Shown piece by piece: positions 1 through 8,215 of a stretch of 43,800 bases of DNA. Under the pieces are notes generated by a model. It was not told where the DNA came from. It worked only from the letters and a program-made list of their open reading frames with translations, and searched no databases. This DNA is from an uncultured bacterium (lineage in GTDB: Bacteria; Verrucomicrobiota; Kiritimatiellia; RFP12; UBA1067). Location: NCBI GenBank assembly GCA_902761035.1, contig CACWIW010000071.1, positions 1 to 43,800 on the forward strand, read 5' to 3'. The translations under genes were made by a program, and so were the position numbers. Position 1 is the first letter of the stretch. Every line of letters starts with the position of its first letter.

Positions 1-3000
1 TGTCGGTGATCTCGAACGAGCCCCAGCCGTCCACGCTGTAGCTGGCGTTCATGATGTTCTCGTTGAGCAGATACGCCCTGGCGAACTGGTCGGACGTCAA
101 GGTTCTGACCATCGCCGCAACGGCCGCATGGTCGCCGCGCTTGTTCAACCATTCGGCCTGGCTTGCGGTGAGCGTCGCGGTGCCGTCGGAAACGGTCACG
201 ACCTCGTCGGTCACGAACACGACAACCTTGTTCGTGTAGCTGCCGTATATGGATGAGACCGATCCCTCGCCGATATAGCCAATTTTCTGTACGCATGGGG
301 TCACATCGGCGCATGCGAACGGGAAGGAGGAATTCCCGCTTGTCGTCAGCGGCAGGTAGTTTCCGCCCTGCTTCACCGAAACGGAATACATCCTGTTCGT
401 CATGTCCATTTCGACCCGGACGGTGTAGTCGTTTCCAACGGTCGCCGTGACACCCTCCGCATCGAGCCAGACCCTTCCGTTCAGATTGGTCGTGTAGACC
501 TGGAAACAGGCATTCGTGCCGATGCGGACCGCCGCCTTCACGTTCTCGAATTCCTGATCCTCCTCCGCCACGCTGTTGAACGAAGCCGTCGTCTCGATGA
601 CGACGTTGCGCGCATCTGACGGATTGTCGGCGACAAACTCGTTACCCTCTTCAATCGCCACCTTATGATTGACGTACTCGACGGCATTGGACCAGAGGCC
701 CGTCGCCTCCTTGTAGTCCTCGTTCTCGAATATCCAGTACGCGGCGCGGTTCTCTGGCGTGTCCTCCCAGACGGCTGCGTTTACGCCGTTGGTCGGTCCG
801 AAGAACTGCTTCACGTAGTAGTCGTATGAGAACACGTCGCTCGGACGGTACCCCTCGGCGTACACCCGCGCCTTGATCGTGGTTGCGCCAGTCGCGTTCG
901 TCACGTTGATCGCCGTGCCGGCGGTGTACACTTCGCTCTGCTCAGTCGGGTCGCTGCCGTCAACCGTGTAGCGGATGACTGCGCCGGGAACCGTGCTGGT
1001 GAGATCGACGAACGTCGTGCGATAGCCCGCCGTGGAAGTGGAGGTTGGCATCGCTACCTTCTCCGCGATGGTGTATGTTGCGGACACCGTGTCGCTTGCG
1101 ACATAGCCAGACTTGAACGCCTTTGCCTTGATCGTGGTCGTGGCGTTGATCGTGATCGGGTCGGAGTACGCCGCGCTGGAGGACGTAGGTTCGCTGCCGT
1201 CGAGCGTGTAGCGAATCGTCGCGCCCGCCGTCGCGCACGCGAGCGTGACGTCGACACTGTCGGTGATGAACGTCGCAGCGGCGGGCGAGAACGTGGGCTC
1301 GGGCAGCTTCGCCATCTGGAACGTCACGTTGTCGATGATGTTCGCCTTGTCGCCCGAGACGCCGGTCTGCACGAAGCGCAGGATGTGCGTTGCAGCCGCG
1401 TTGACGGTGACCTGGCCCGAGTATTCGGACGGCGACGTGGCCGTTGGCGAAACAGACGCGATTTCGTTCGTCACGCTGCCGCGAATCAGCAAGGCGCGCG
1501 TCGTCACGCCGACATATCCCGGGCGCGCCGCATACGTGAACTTGAAATCGTAGGTCGCGGCGTTCGCGATGACGAACTCCTGCGCCACGAAGGACTCCGA
1601 TCCCGCGCCGTTCGTCTGGATAAACGCCGCCTTGCCTCCAAACTCGGAATGGTTCGCCACCCATGTGCAGTTCGGCGCGGCAAGTCCCGCGTTGGACGCA
1701 AAGGACCAGTATTTGCAGGAGAATCCGTCACCGTTTGAGTAGGACCACACGCCGGAGTTCTGCGTCACGGTGTTCTGCTCGAATCCTCCGTTGAGGATGA
1801 GGTCGCCGGTGGGCGAGAGCTTGTTGAACGTGATTTCCGCGACATCGCTTTCAAGGTATCCGCTCTTGAACACGCGGGCCTTGATGGTACAGGTGGAGGA
1901 AATCTGCAATGCGCTTGAATAGGCCGTGCTGGAGGATGTAGGATCGGTGCCGTCGAGCGTATAGCGAATGGTGGCGCCGGAGACCGAACTTGAGATCGTG
2001 AGGTTCACGTACCCGTCGAAGATCGTGGTGTCGGTGACGGTGTTCGCGCGCGAGAACGTGGGCGCGGGCAGCTGGTTGAGCGTCAGCTCCACGCCGTGGA
2101 CGTTGCCGACGACAGGTGTGGGGCTGTTGGGGTAGTAAGAGGAACCCGTTTCGTTGGCCAACCGCGTGGAGACAGTACTTGCGACGGTCACGTTCGTGGA
2201 GGCAGTGACGCCGTTGTTTGACGACTGCACCGTGTATGTGCCCGCTGGAACAAGAATGGCGTAGATGCCATTTGAGTCGGTTGTTGCCTGGTAGGTTGAA
2301 GAACCATTCCGCGCCGTAACCGTGGCATTCTCCACCTTGTTACCCGAAGAGTTCAATACGCGGCCGCTGAGGATCGAACGCCCCGAGTCGGAGCAGACGC
2401 TCGGCGGATAGATGTTGTAGATGATAGTGTCGATTGAATTGTACTTAGCTTTCGCATCAGTCAAATCAGGGGGATTGTACCAAGCGTTGTCGGTTCCGGT
2501 CCATCCAAAATTAAAATGTACATAGAGCGTACCGCTGTTGTAGCCGTAGCCGTCCGCGACAATCGCATGGCCAGGAACGGACACGCCACACGGACTCTTC
2601 AAGTCGAGGCTGGGGAGAATCGCCCTCATGATTTCGTCCAAGCTACATCCGTCCTTTTTAATTATCAGTGCGGCGTTCTTGTATTGGAACTGGTCGGTCA
2701 GGCGGGTAGCAAACAGGCTATAGTGCGCACCACTGCCATCACTTGCATAATCCATGTGTACGCTCCGCCCGACATCAAGCGTCAGTTTGCCGATCGCCTT
2801 TTTCTGTATATCGGACGTGCTCCCTGAGACTGTCCCCGGCATATTGTTCCAGTCGTATGTGCCGCCGAACGTCTTGACGTCATCATTCCAGGGCGTGTAG
2901 GCGCCACCGACAGTCGTCTGATATCCGCTCATGTTCCAATAGATGTTAGTAGCCCCTACTGTGCCATAATAATCCTTGATTTTTGTGATGGACGCGGTGG

Positions 3001-3655
3001 GATATCTCCAGTAGCGCATAATCTGCGCACCGGCGGTTGCGACGCAGCCGCAGACATATCCACGGGGAGTATATTGGTTCTCGCCGTGCCCGCTCTGGCC
3101 CCATTTCGTCTCCATGAGCGTGTTCACGCGCACGTCGCCGAGGGAGGAGCGTGAACCTGCCTGAAGCCTCGCCCCGCCCTTGGTGCTTGCCGCCCCGCGC
3201 AACCGAGCCCACTTGGCGGACTTGGCACTGGAAGCGGCCGCCGCGAGCCGACGACCGCCGCTAGAAGTGCTAGAGGCGCTAGAAGTGCTAGCCGCCTCCA
3301 TGGCAGCCACGTCGATGTTGAGCATCACCATCAGGGGATTCTGAGTCGCGTTCGTATTCCACGTGCTGTCCTTGGAGTAGGCGAGAATCGGCTCGATTTC
3401 GGTGTCGCCCGAAGTGACCACGAATCCGCCGCCCTGGAGATTCACCACGTAGTACTTGCCCTTGCCGTCCTTCGCGTCATACGTCAGTACGCTTTCCGGC
3501 TCGGCTGTGATTTCCTCGCCAAGCGCCTCGCGCAGGTTGATCCAGCCCCGCGCCGCATCTTCGGCGACGTCGGACGAAACCTCCTCGCCCATCGCCAATG
3601 AGAGCCAGAGAGCCGACATTGAAATGGCGATAGCTGCTTTTACCGTTTTTTTCAT
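1..3655 (-). CDS. Secreted C10 (streptopain-type) peptidase, multi-domain; 3' end beyond window
   Basis: This is the third gene of the C10 array. It reads without a stop from ATG 3655 to the left edge (1218 codons), and by comparison with its neighbours about 80 residues are missing. A signal peptide (residues 1-22) is followed by a propeptide and then the cysteine peptidase. The nucleophile is Cys204 in CGCVATAG (codon 3044-3046), the catalytic His is His363 in VPGHAIVADG (codon 2567-2569), and the GW motif is at Trp385. Next come a carboxypeptidase-regulatory-like domain (about 420-500), one chitobiase-type repeat (about 540-600), a jelly-roll-like region of unknown binding (about 615-790), two more chitobiase-type repeats (about 800-935) and the C-terminal domain shared with the two upstream genes. 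It is probably an extracellular protease that binds glycan or glycoprotein. The substrate is unknown. The C10 assignment is firm. Confidence 0.9.
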   Translation of the reverse strand, partial: MKKTVKAAIAISMSALWLSLAMGEEVSSDVAEDAARGWINLREALGEEITAEPESVLTYDAKDGKGKYYVVNLQGGGFVVTSGDTEIEPILAYSKDSTWNTNATQNPLMVMLNIDVAAMEAASTSSASSTSSGGRRLAAAASSAKSAKWARLRGAASTKGGARLQAGSRSSLGDVRVNTLMETKWGQSGHGENQYTPRGYVCGCVATAGAQIMRYWRYPTASITKIKDYYGTVGATNIYWNMSGYQTTVGGAYTPWNDDVKTFGGTYDWNNMPGTVSGSTSDIQKKAIGKLTLDVGRSVHMDYASDGSGAHYSLFATRLTDQFQYKNAALIIKKDGCSLDEIMRAILPSLDLKSPCGVSVPGHAIVADGYGYNSGTLYVHFNFGWTGTDNAWYNPPDLTDAKAKYNSIDTIIYNIYPPSVCSDSGRSILSGRVLNSSGNKVENATVTARNGSSTYQATTDSNGIYAILVPAGTYTVQSSNNGVTASTNVTVASTVSTRLANETGSSYYPNSPTPVVGNVHGVELTLNQLPAPTFSRANTVTDTTIFDGYVNLTISSSVSGATIRYTLDGTDPTSSSTAYSSALQISSTCTIKARVFKSGYLESDVAEITFNKLSPTGDLILNGGFEQNTVTQNSGVWSYSNGDGFSCKYWSFASNAGLAAPNCTWVANHSEFGGKAAFIQTNGAGSESFVAQEFVIANAATYDFKFTYAARPGYVGVTTRALLIRGSVTNEIASVSPTATSPSEYSGQVTVNAAATHILRFVQTGVSGDKANIIDNVTFQMAKLPEPTFSPAAATFITDSVDVTLACATAGATIRYTLDGSEPTSSSAAYSDPITINATTTIKAKAFKSGYVASDTVSATYTIAEKVAMPTSTSTAGYRTTFVDLTSTVPGAVIRYTVDGSDPTEQSEVYTAGTAINVTNATGATTIKARVYAEGYRPSDVFSYDYYVKQFFGPTNGVNAAVWEDTPENRAAYWIFENEDYKEATGLWSNAVEYVNHKVAIEEGNEFVADNPSDARNVVIETTASFNSVAEEDQEFENVKAAVRIGTNACFQVYTTNLNGRVWLDAEGVTATVGNDYTVRVEMDMTNRMYSVSVKQGGNYLPLTTSGNSSFPFACADVTPCVQKIGYIGEGSVSSIYGSYTNKVVVFVTDEVVTVSDGTATLTASQAEWLNKRGDHAAVAAMVRTLTSDQFARAYLLNENIMNASYSVDGWGSFEITD

Positions 3656-3668
3656 TTTCCTTCTCCCG

Positions 3669-3717
3669 TTTTCTTTTCTCTGCGTTCTCTGTCTCTCTGC
3701 GCCTCTGCGTGAGATTA
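3669..3717. repeat. 49-bp purine/pyrimidine-biased spacer repeat, copy 1
   Basis: This sequence fills most of the 68-bp spacer between the second and third C10 genes. It is identical over 49 bp to 8161-8209. It consists of staggered copies of CTCTGCG separated by CTCT runs, so the transcribed (minus) strand is purine-rich with three CGCAGAG cores. No stem-loop is visible, which argues against a terminator. A short related piece lies at 40595-40613 in the opposite orientation. Confidence 0.8.
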
Positions 3718-3723
3718 ACCACC

Positions 3724-6700
3724 CTATTCAATCACGGCCTTGTAGAACTTGATGGCGCCCTTGTCGATGATGAACGTCGCCTCTTCTCCGTCGCGGAAGT
3801 GCAGGTCGTTGTCGTTCAGCTCGTAATCTTGTATCTGGGTGTTGATCCCCGTCACGTTCGCGCCGCCGTAAACCTTGAGCGTTCCGTTGATCGGCGCCGC
3901 CTTCGCGCCGTCCATCACCGCGAAGTTGCGCACGAGCTTCACCTTCACGGTGACTGCAGAAGCACCAACGTCAATGTCGGTGATCTCGAACGAGCCCCAG
4001 CCGTCCACGCTGTAGCTGGCGTTCATGATGTTCTCGTTGAGCAGATACGCCCTGGCGAACTGGTCGTCGGTCACGAACACGACGACCCTGTTCGTGTAGC
4101 TGCCGTAGATGGATCCGACGGATCCCTCGCCATCGAACTCGAACGTCTGCACGAACGGCGTCCCGTCGCTGTATGCGAACGGGAAGTTCGTCACCGTTCC
4201 GTCATACAGCGTCGCATACTCCAAGCCGTTCTTCACCGCAACGGTGTAGGTCTTGTTCGTGAAGTCCAGCTCGAGCCTGACGATGTAGTCGCGGTTTGTC
4301 TCTGCGAGTGATCCTTGCGCATCGAGCCATACCCTTCCGTTCGCGTTGGTCGTATAGACCTGGAAGCAGGAGTTCGTGCCGATGCGTATGGCGGCCTTCG
4401 CCCCGTCGTAGTCTTCATGCTCTTCCGCCGCGCTGTCGAACGACAGCGTGGTCTCGATGATGACGTTGCGCGCATCGGACGGATTGTCCGCCGTAAACTC
4501 GTTCCGTTCGTCAATCGCCACCTTGTGGTTGACGTACTCGACGGCGTTGGACCAAAGCCCAGTCGCCTCCTTGAAATCCTCGTCCTCGTGTACCCAGTGC
4601 GCGGCGCGGTTTTCAGGCGTATCCTCCCACGTGGCGACGTTAGCGCCGTTGGTGGGCCCGAAGAACTGCTTCACGTAGTAGTCGTAGGTGAACACGTCGC
4701 TCGGACGGTACCCGTCCGCGAACACAACGGCCTTGACGGTCGTCGCGCCGGTTCTGTTCGTCACGTTGATGGTGCCGTCATAGACCGGACTCTCCGCCGT
4801 CGGGTCGCTGCCGTCCGTCGTGTAGCGGATTGTCGCGCCCGGCGTCGCCGTCGCGAGGTCGACGAGCGTGTTGCGGTAGCCCGCCGTGGATGTGGAGGTC
4901 GGCGTGGCCGCCTGCGGAGCAAACGTGAACGTCTGCGTAAAGACTTCGCTGTCAAAGTATCCCCTCGCAACAGCCCTGGCCTTGACCGTCGTCGTGTCGG
5001 TGATGGCAAACGGCCCAGCATACAGCGCGCTGTTTGTCGTCGGCTCGCTTCCGTCGAGGGTGTAGTAGATTGCCGCGCCCGCCGTCGCGCATTCGAGCGT
5101 GACGGGATATGAGTCCATGTAGGACGTCGTCGCCGTGGGCGAAGTCGGTGTCGCGGCCTTTTCGGTTGGCCACTTCTCCTGCAGGTACTCCGTCACCTCG
5201 ATGCGCTCCGCGTCCGAAAGAACGCGGTTGTAAACCAGCAGTTCGCAGAGCTGCTTGCCGCCGGTACGTTTGGTCAACCAGCGGTCGAGGGTGAACGAGT
5301 TTGCCGTGGCGCCAGCAGACATTTCGGCGGCGACGATTATGAACTTGTCGTCCGGCGGAACGTCACTGTACATATTGACCTGTTCCGTGCCGAGCCACAT
5401 CCTGCCCCACCTCTCCCCGTCGGCGGCAGTCGGGTTGTAATTCGACGCATACTGCGCTCCTCCGCCACGGCTGAAAGGATAGCCATTCGCGCCGTTGTTA
5501 TCATCATTTTGATAGTAACTTCCAAGCCAGAATGCGTCTGCCGACCGCTGTATCTTCACCACCCAGAAGACCATGCGGATGTCCGTAATTTTGTTGAAAA
5601 CGAGATCTCTGCGACTTCCAACGGCACCAAAATCCACAAACGGGACACTGGAGTCGTAGGTCGGGTACGTGGTGGTAATGCTGTCCGACCCCTGATAGTT
5701 GTTAATGGTGACAAGACGATCGGCGGCGTTGAAACCGACGCGGGAGCGCCAACTCGTGACTTCGCCGCTCGCGTTGGTGGTGATCGTGTCCGTGGCGGAG
5801 GCGTCGAGCCAAAAAACGGAATCGCTCATGGCGGGATATTCAAACGTCCACTTGTTCTGCAGGTATTCCGTGACGGCGACGCGCTCTTCGTCGGTCAGGA
5901 CGCGGTCGAAGAGTATGAGCTCGGAAAGCTGCTTGCCGCCGTTGCGGTCGATATACCGGTCCTGCGTGATCCTGTTCGCGTACGCGCCCTCGTTCATTTC
6001 CGCCGCGACGACGAGGAACCTCGAATCGTCCGGGCATTCCGAAGTCATGTTCGCGACCTCGTTCGTCCCGTCCCAGAAGCGCGCGAACTTCTCGCCTTCC
6101 GGCAGTGTCGGATTGTAGCTCGATGTCCATTGCCCATTCTCGCCGCGCGAGAAGTGGTAGTTCCATGCGCCGTTGGAGCCGTAGTCGCCAAGCCAGAACG
6201 CGTCTTTAGACTTCGGCATCTTGACCACCCAGAATGCCGTGCGGATGTTGCCGACCGTGCTGAACGCGAGATCCCGTCCGCTTCCCACGTCGCCGAAATC
6301 GACTGTCGGCATGCCGAATCTCGTGGCTTCGTATTTCGGATAAGAAAGAGTCACGTTGTAGCCCGTGCTTTGTCCTGCGGAGTTCGAGCCGACGCGGGAA
6401 TTCCAGCGCGTGACCTCTCCGTTCGCGTTTGTTGTGATGGTGCTTGCGTCGGAGGCGTCTAGCCAGAAGGAGGCGGTGTCCTGGATGATGTTCGTCACCG
6501 CTGGAATTTGGTTGTCGAGCGTCAGCTCAAATCCATGTATATTGCCCACTGTGCCGTTCGCAGGATAAGTCTGCCCTCCCTCGTTGTTGATGGTGTCGCT
6601 GACCGACTTGATGTTCTTGTAGCGACAGGCGTTCTTGCCTCCGCTTGCGGCCGAGAACTTGTAGTAGCCGGCGGGGAGCCACAGAAGGAAGCGGCCCGTT

Positions 6701-8148
6701 GACGCGGCGGATGTCGCAGTGATCGCCGCGCCCGTCGTGAGGTTCGTCGCCGTGACGGTTACGCCGCCCGCAGGCGAGCCCGAGTCGTTGAGCAACGTGC
6801 CGCTGACGATGGAAAGTCCGGGCTCGCGGGAAACGCCGTTCTTGTCCGTAGGCGGATAGAGATTGTAGATCACGCCGCAGATTGCGTTGAAGTCATACGT
6901 ACACCTAAGATCCGGCGGCGTGTACCAGGCGGTGTCCGTGCCGTTCCATCCCATGTTGAAGTGTACGTAAAGCGTCTTGGACGAGTCATAACCGTAGCCG
7001 TCGCCTACGATGGCGTGTCCGGGAACGGTGACGCCGCAGGGAAGCCCCGCGTCAAAGTTGGAGAGCATGGCATTCAGCGCTTCCTCGGTCGTTATGGTCC
7101 CCCAGGGATTGCAACGAAGCGCCATGTTCTGGTACGCAAACTGCTCGACAAGGGCCCTTGCGCAAGCACAGAGGCCCGCACCGCTGCCTTGGGACTCGTA
7201 ATGCATCCCGGCTGCAAGGCCGACGTCGAGGGTCAGGCGTCCGATGGCGTCATAGTGGGCGTTGGCATACGGCGTGTTGGGCATGTTGCTCCAGTCGTAT
7301 GGCACAGAGGTGTCAAAGGGAGTGACGGCCCATGGCGTCCATGAACCGCCTGCCTTTTTCCAGCCGTCGGAGAGGTTCCAAGCCCCGTCAGTGTCGTCGG
7401 CGTCAACCTTGCCGGCGTAGGCCCGCACGTTGGCTTTCTTGTGGGCGGCGTCCGGCCACGACCAGTAGCGCATCAGCTGAGCGCCCATGGTGGCGACGCA
7501 TCCGCACACATAGTTGCCAGGCGTGTACTTGTTGTAGCAGAGATTGAGATTGTCGGCACTGACGATATCCTGCCCCCATGCCGTCGTCACAAGCGGGGCG
7601 ACGCGAAGATCAACGGGCTCCTGGGTCGTTCCCTTGAGACGCAACCCACCTTTTGCGCTCGCCGCCCCGCGCAGCCGCGCCCACTTGGCGGCCTTGCCAT
7701 CTTGCTGTTGTACGCTTGCTGTCGCCGCAAGCCGCCGACCGCCGGCAGTTCCGGCCGCATTGGCCGTATTGGCCGAACACAGTTCGGCCATCATGGCCGC
7801 CACGTCGATGTTGAGCATCACCATCAGCGGGTTTTCTGCGGCGTTGGTATTCCACACGCCTTCCTTCGAGTAGGCGAGGATCGGCTCGAGCTCGGTATCT
7901 CCCGAAGTGACCACGAAACCGCCACCCTGGAGATTCACCACGTAGTACTTGCCCTTGCCGTCCTTCGCGTCATACGAAAGCACGTTTTCCGGCTCGGCGG
8001 TGATCGCCTCTCCAAGGGACTCCCGGAGGTTGATCCACCCTCTTGCCGCATCCTTGGCAACATTGGACGAAATTTCCTCGCCCATCGCCAATGAGAGCCA
8101 GATGGCCGACATTGAAACGGCGAACACCGATTTTGCTGAATGTTTCAT
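3724..8148 (-). CDS. Secreted C10 (streptopain-type) peptidase with two ConA-like domains
   Basis: The product is a 1474-residue extracellular cysteine peptidase. The start is ATG 8148, with AGGAG 6-7 nt upstream and a clear signal peptide (residues 1-22); the reading frame extends 25 codons further upstream but without support. Propeptide about 23-170; C10 catalytic domain about 175-430 with Cys217 (CGCVAT), His378 (VPGHAIVGDG) and Trp401; carboxypeptidase-regulatory-like domain about 445-545; two ConA/LamG-like modules starting FWLDAS (557-770 and 778-995); two chitobiase-type repeats (998-1160); shared C-terminal domain 1160-1474. Compared with the first gene of the array, the C-terminal domain lacks 38 residues after VVVFVTD, an in-frame deletion. 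The gene lies 67 bp downstream of the first C10 gene and is probably co-transcribed with it. Substrate unknown. Confidence 0.93.
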   Translation of the reverse strand: MKHSAKSVFAVSMSAIWLSLAMGEEISSNVAKDAARGWINLRESLGEAITAEPENVLSYDAKDGKGKYYVVNLQGGGFVVTSGDTELEPILAYSKEGVWNTNAAENPLMVMLNIDVAAMMAELCSANTANAAGTAGGRRLAATASVQQQDGKAAKWARLRGAASAKGGLRLKGTTQEPVDLRVAPLVTTAWGQDIVSADNLNLCYNKYTPGNYVCGCVATMGAQLMRYWSWPDAAHKKANVRAYAGKVDADDTDGAWNLSDGWKKAGGSWTPWAVTPFDTSVPYDWSNMPNTPYANAHYDAIGRLTLDVGLAAGMHYESQGSGAGLCACARALVEQFAYQNMALRCNPWGTITTEEALNAMLSNFDAGLPCGVTVPGHAIVGDGYGYDSSKTLYVHFNMGWNGTDTAWYTPPDLRCTYDFNAICGVIYNLYPPTDKNGVSREPGLSIVSGTLLNDSGSPAGGVTVTATNLTTGAAITATSAASTGRFLLWLPAGYYKFSAASGGKNACRYKNIKSVSDTINNEGGQTYPANGTVGNIHGFELTLDNQIPAVTNIIQDTASFWLDASDASTITTNANGEVTRWNSRVGSNSAGQSTGYNVTLSYPKYEATRFGMPTVDFGDVGSGRDLAFSTVGNIRTAFWVVKMPKSKDAFWLGDYGSNGAWNYHFSRGENGQWTSSYNPTLPEGEKFARFWDGTNEVANMTSECPDDSRFLVVAAEMNEGAYANRITQDRYIDRNGGKQLSELILFDRVLTDEERVAVTEYLQNKWTFEYPAMSDSVFWLDASATDTITTNASGEVTSWRSRVGFNAADRLVTINNYQGSDSITTTYPTYDSSVPFVDFGAVGSRRDLVFNKITDIRMVFWVVKIQRSADAFWLGSYYQNDDNNGANGYPFSRGGGAQYASNYNPTAADGERWGRMWLGTEQVNMYSDVPPDDKFIIVAAEMSAGATANSFTLDRWLTKRTGGKQLCELLVYNRVLSDAERIEVTEYLQEKWPTEKAATPTSPTATTSYMDSYPVTLECATAGAAIYYTLDGSEPTTNSALYAGPFAITDTTTVKARAVARGYFDSEVFTQTFTFAPQAATPTSTSTAGYRNTLVDLATATPGATIRYTTDGSDPTAESPVYDGTINVTNRTGATTVKAVVFADGYRPSDVFTYDYYVKQFFGPTNGANVATWEDTPENRAAHWVHEDEDFKEATGLWSNAVEYVNHKVAIDERNEFTADNPSDARNVIIETTLSFDSAAEEHEDYDGAKAAIRIGTNSCFQVYTTNANGRVWLDAQGSLAETNRDYIVRLELDFTNKTYTVAVKNGLEYATLYDGTVTNFPFAYSDGTPFVQTFEFDGEGSVGSIYGSYTNRVVVFVTDDQFARAYLLNENIMNASYSVDGWGSFEITDIDVGASAVTVKVKLVRNFAVMDGAKAAPINGTLKVYGGANVTGINTQIQDYELNDNDLHFRDGEEATFIIDKGAIKFYKAVIE
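5164..6480 (-). repeat. Two tandem ConA/LamG-like module repeats inside the second C10 gene
   Basis: Two modules of about 215 residues (about 5839-6480 and 5164-5826) begin FWLDAS...ITTN and end with a KQL-x-EL segment and EYLQ-x-KW. They look like an internal duplication of one LamG-3-type carbohydrate-binding module. The first and third C10 genes have other modules at this place. Confidence 0.75.
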
Positions 8149-8160
8149 TATTCTCTCCTG

Positions 8161-8209
8161 TTTTCTTTTCTCTGCGTTCTCTGTCTCTCTGCGCCTCTGC
8201 GTGAGATTA
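8161..8209. repeat. 49-bp purine/pyrimidine-biased spacer repeat, copy 2
   Basis: This copy is identical to 3669-3717 and lies in the 67-bp spacer between the first and second C10 genes. It starts 12 bases upstream of the next ATG (8148). In the transcript it is a purine-rich stretch directly before the AGGAG ribosome-binding site. It could be a fossil of the duplication that built the array or a mobile short repeat. Confidence 0.8.
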
Positions 8210-8215
8210 GCTGCC

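Noticed and set aside
3656..3731. Short protein starting in the CTCTGCG repeat (MNRVVNLTQRRRE...)
   Set aside because: It is the repeat read in one frame and it runs out of frame with the C10 gene; there is no ribosome-binding site.
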